The notes under the pieces: model-generated
Told to the model about the DNA's origin: nothing
Database searches by the model: none
The model's input: the letters and a program-made list of their open reading frames with translations, nothing else
Assembly: GCA_023132545.1 (NCBI GenBank)
Contig: JAGLYB010000118.1
Coordinates: 1 to 5,365, forward strand
Direction of reading: 5' to 3'
Source of the DNA: Candidatus Bipolaricaulota bacterium
GTDB lineage: Bacteria > Bipolaricaulota > Bipolaricaulia > UBA7950 > UBA9294
Length of the DNA: 5,365 bases
Part shown: one piece after another, positions 5,287-5,365 of the stretch
Position numbering within the stretch: position 1 is the first letter of the stretch
Layout: every line of letters begins with the position of its first letter
Position numbers and translations under genes: made by a program

Positions 5287-5365
5287 ATGAAACGGTATGA
5301 CAAACTAGTCCGGAACCCGAGTGAACGCGAGGCCGCGGTCCTCTCGTTCTGGGAAGAGCACGATA
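5287..5365 (+). CDS. ileS: Probable isoleucyl-tRNA synthetase, N-terminal fragment (runs off the window)
   Basis: Only 26 complete codons are present, starting MKRYDKLVRNPSEREAAV and continuing to SFWEEHD with a further codon beginning with A. The pattern E-R-E-x-x-V-L-x-F-W-E-E-H-D-(I) near residues 13-27 matches the N terminus of class Ia isoleucyl-tRNA synthetases, in which a short lead-in is followed by an E-x-x-(I/V)-L-x-F-W-x-E-x-x-I-F motif. If so, the enzyme charges tRNA-Ile in the cytoplasm and the full protein would be around 1000 residues. A valyl- or other class Ia synthetase is less likely. The start is well supported by AAGGAG six bases ahead and by the strong promoter at 5104-5132. 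The HIGH and KMSKS motifs lie beyond the window, so the identification rests on one short motif. Confidence 0.65.
   Translation, partial: MKRYDKLVRNPSEREAAVLSFWEEHD

Overview
This window is compact bacterial chromosomal DNA, a little over half G+C by eye, with no mobile element, RNA gene or CRISPR array. It carries four complete genes and the first codons of a fifth. All have housekeeping-type products: a TldD/TldE peptidase pair, an MFS exporter, a ResA/TlpA-type thioredoxin lipoprotein and a probable isoleucyl-tRNA synthetase. A lipobox signal on a periplasmic-type thioredoxin, a PKD domain and Shine-Dalgarno starts point to a free-living bacterium, most likely one with an outer membrane. 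The exact phylum cannot be read from the sequence; a poorly cultured lineage such as those often known only from metagenomes is possible but is inference.

Layout. Positions 34-2726 (minus strand) hold a two-gene operon, tldD then tldE (pmbA), joined by a one-base TAATG stop/start overlap with a strong internal GGAGG. A good sigma-70-like promoter (TTGTGG, 17 bases, TATGAT) lies just before tldD and confirms a start about 50 codons inside the longest open frame. Positions 2727-2960 are a divergent intergenic region with a GTGAC/GTCAC dyad over the tldD -35 box. Positions 2961-4151 (plus) encode a 12-helix MFS transporter of the drug:H+ antiporter type; a six-codon in-frame mini-ORF with its own good ribosome site ends exactly at its ATG. 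Two bases further on, the convergent gene ends: 4154-4963 (minus) encodes a lipoprotein made of a PKD domain and a ResA-like WCEPC thioredoxin domain. Positions 4964-5286 are a second divergent intergenic region, with a near-consensus promoter (TTGACT, 17 bases, TATGAT), a possible leader peptide and a GC hairpin ahead of the aminoacyl-tRNA synthetase gene that starts at 5287 and runs off the window.

Functionally, TldD and TldE are expected to form the heterodimeric metalloprotease that digests or matures small, poorly folded peptides in the cytoplasm. The transporter shares the tldD upstream region but there is no direct evidence that the two work together. The lipoprotein acts outside the cytoplasmic membrane, probably in disulfide reduction or cytochrome c maturation. 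No obviously new multi-gene system is visible; the most interesting signals are the two leader arrangements, upstream of the transporter and upstream of the synthetase gene.
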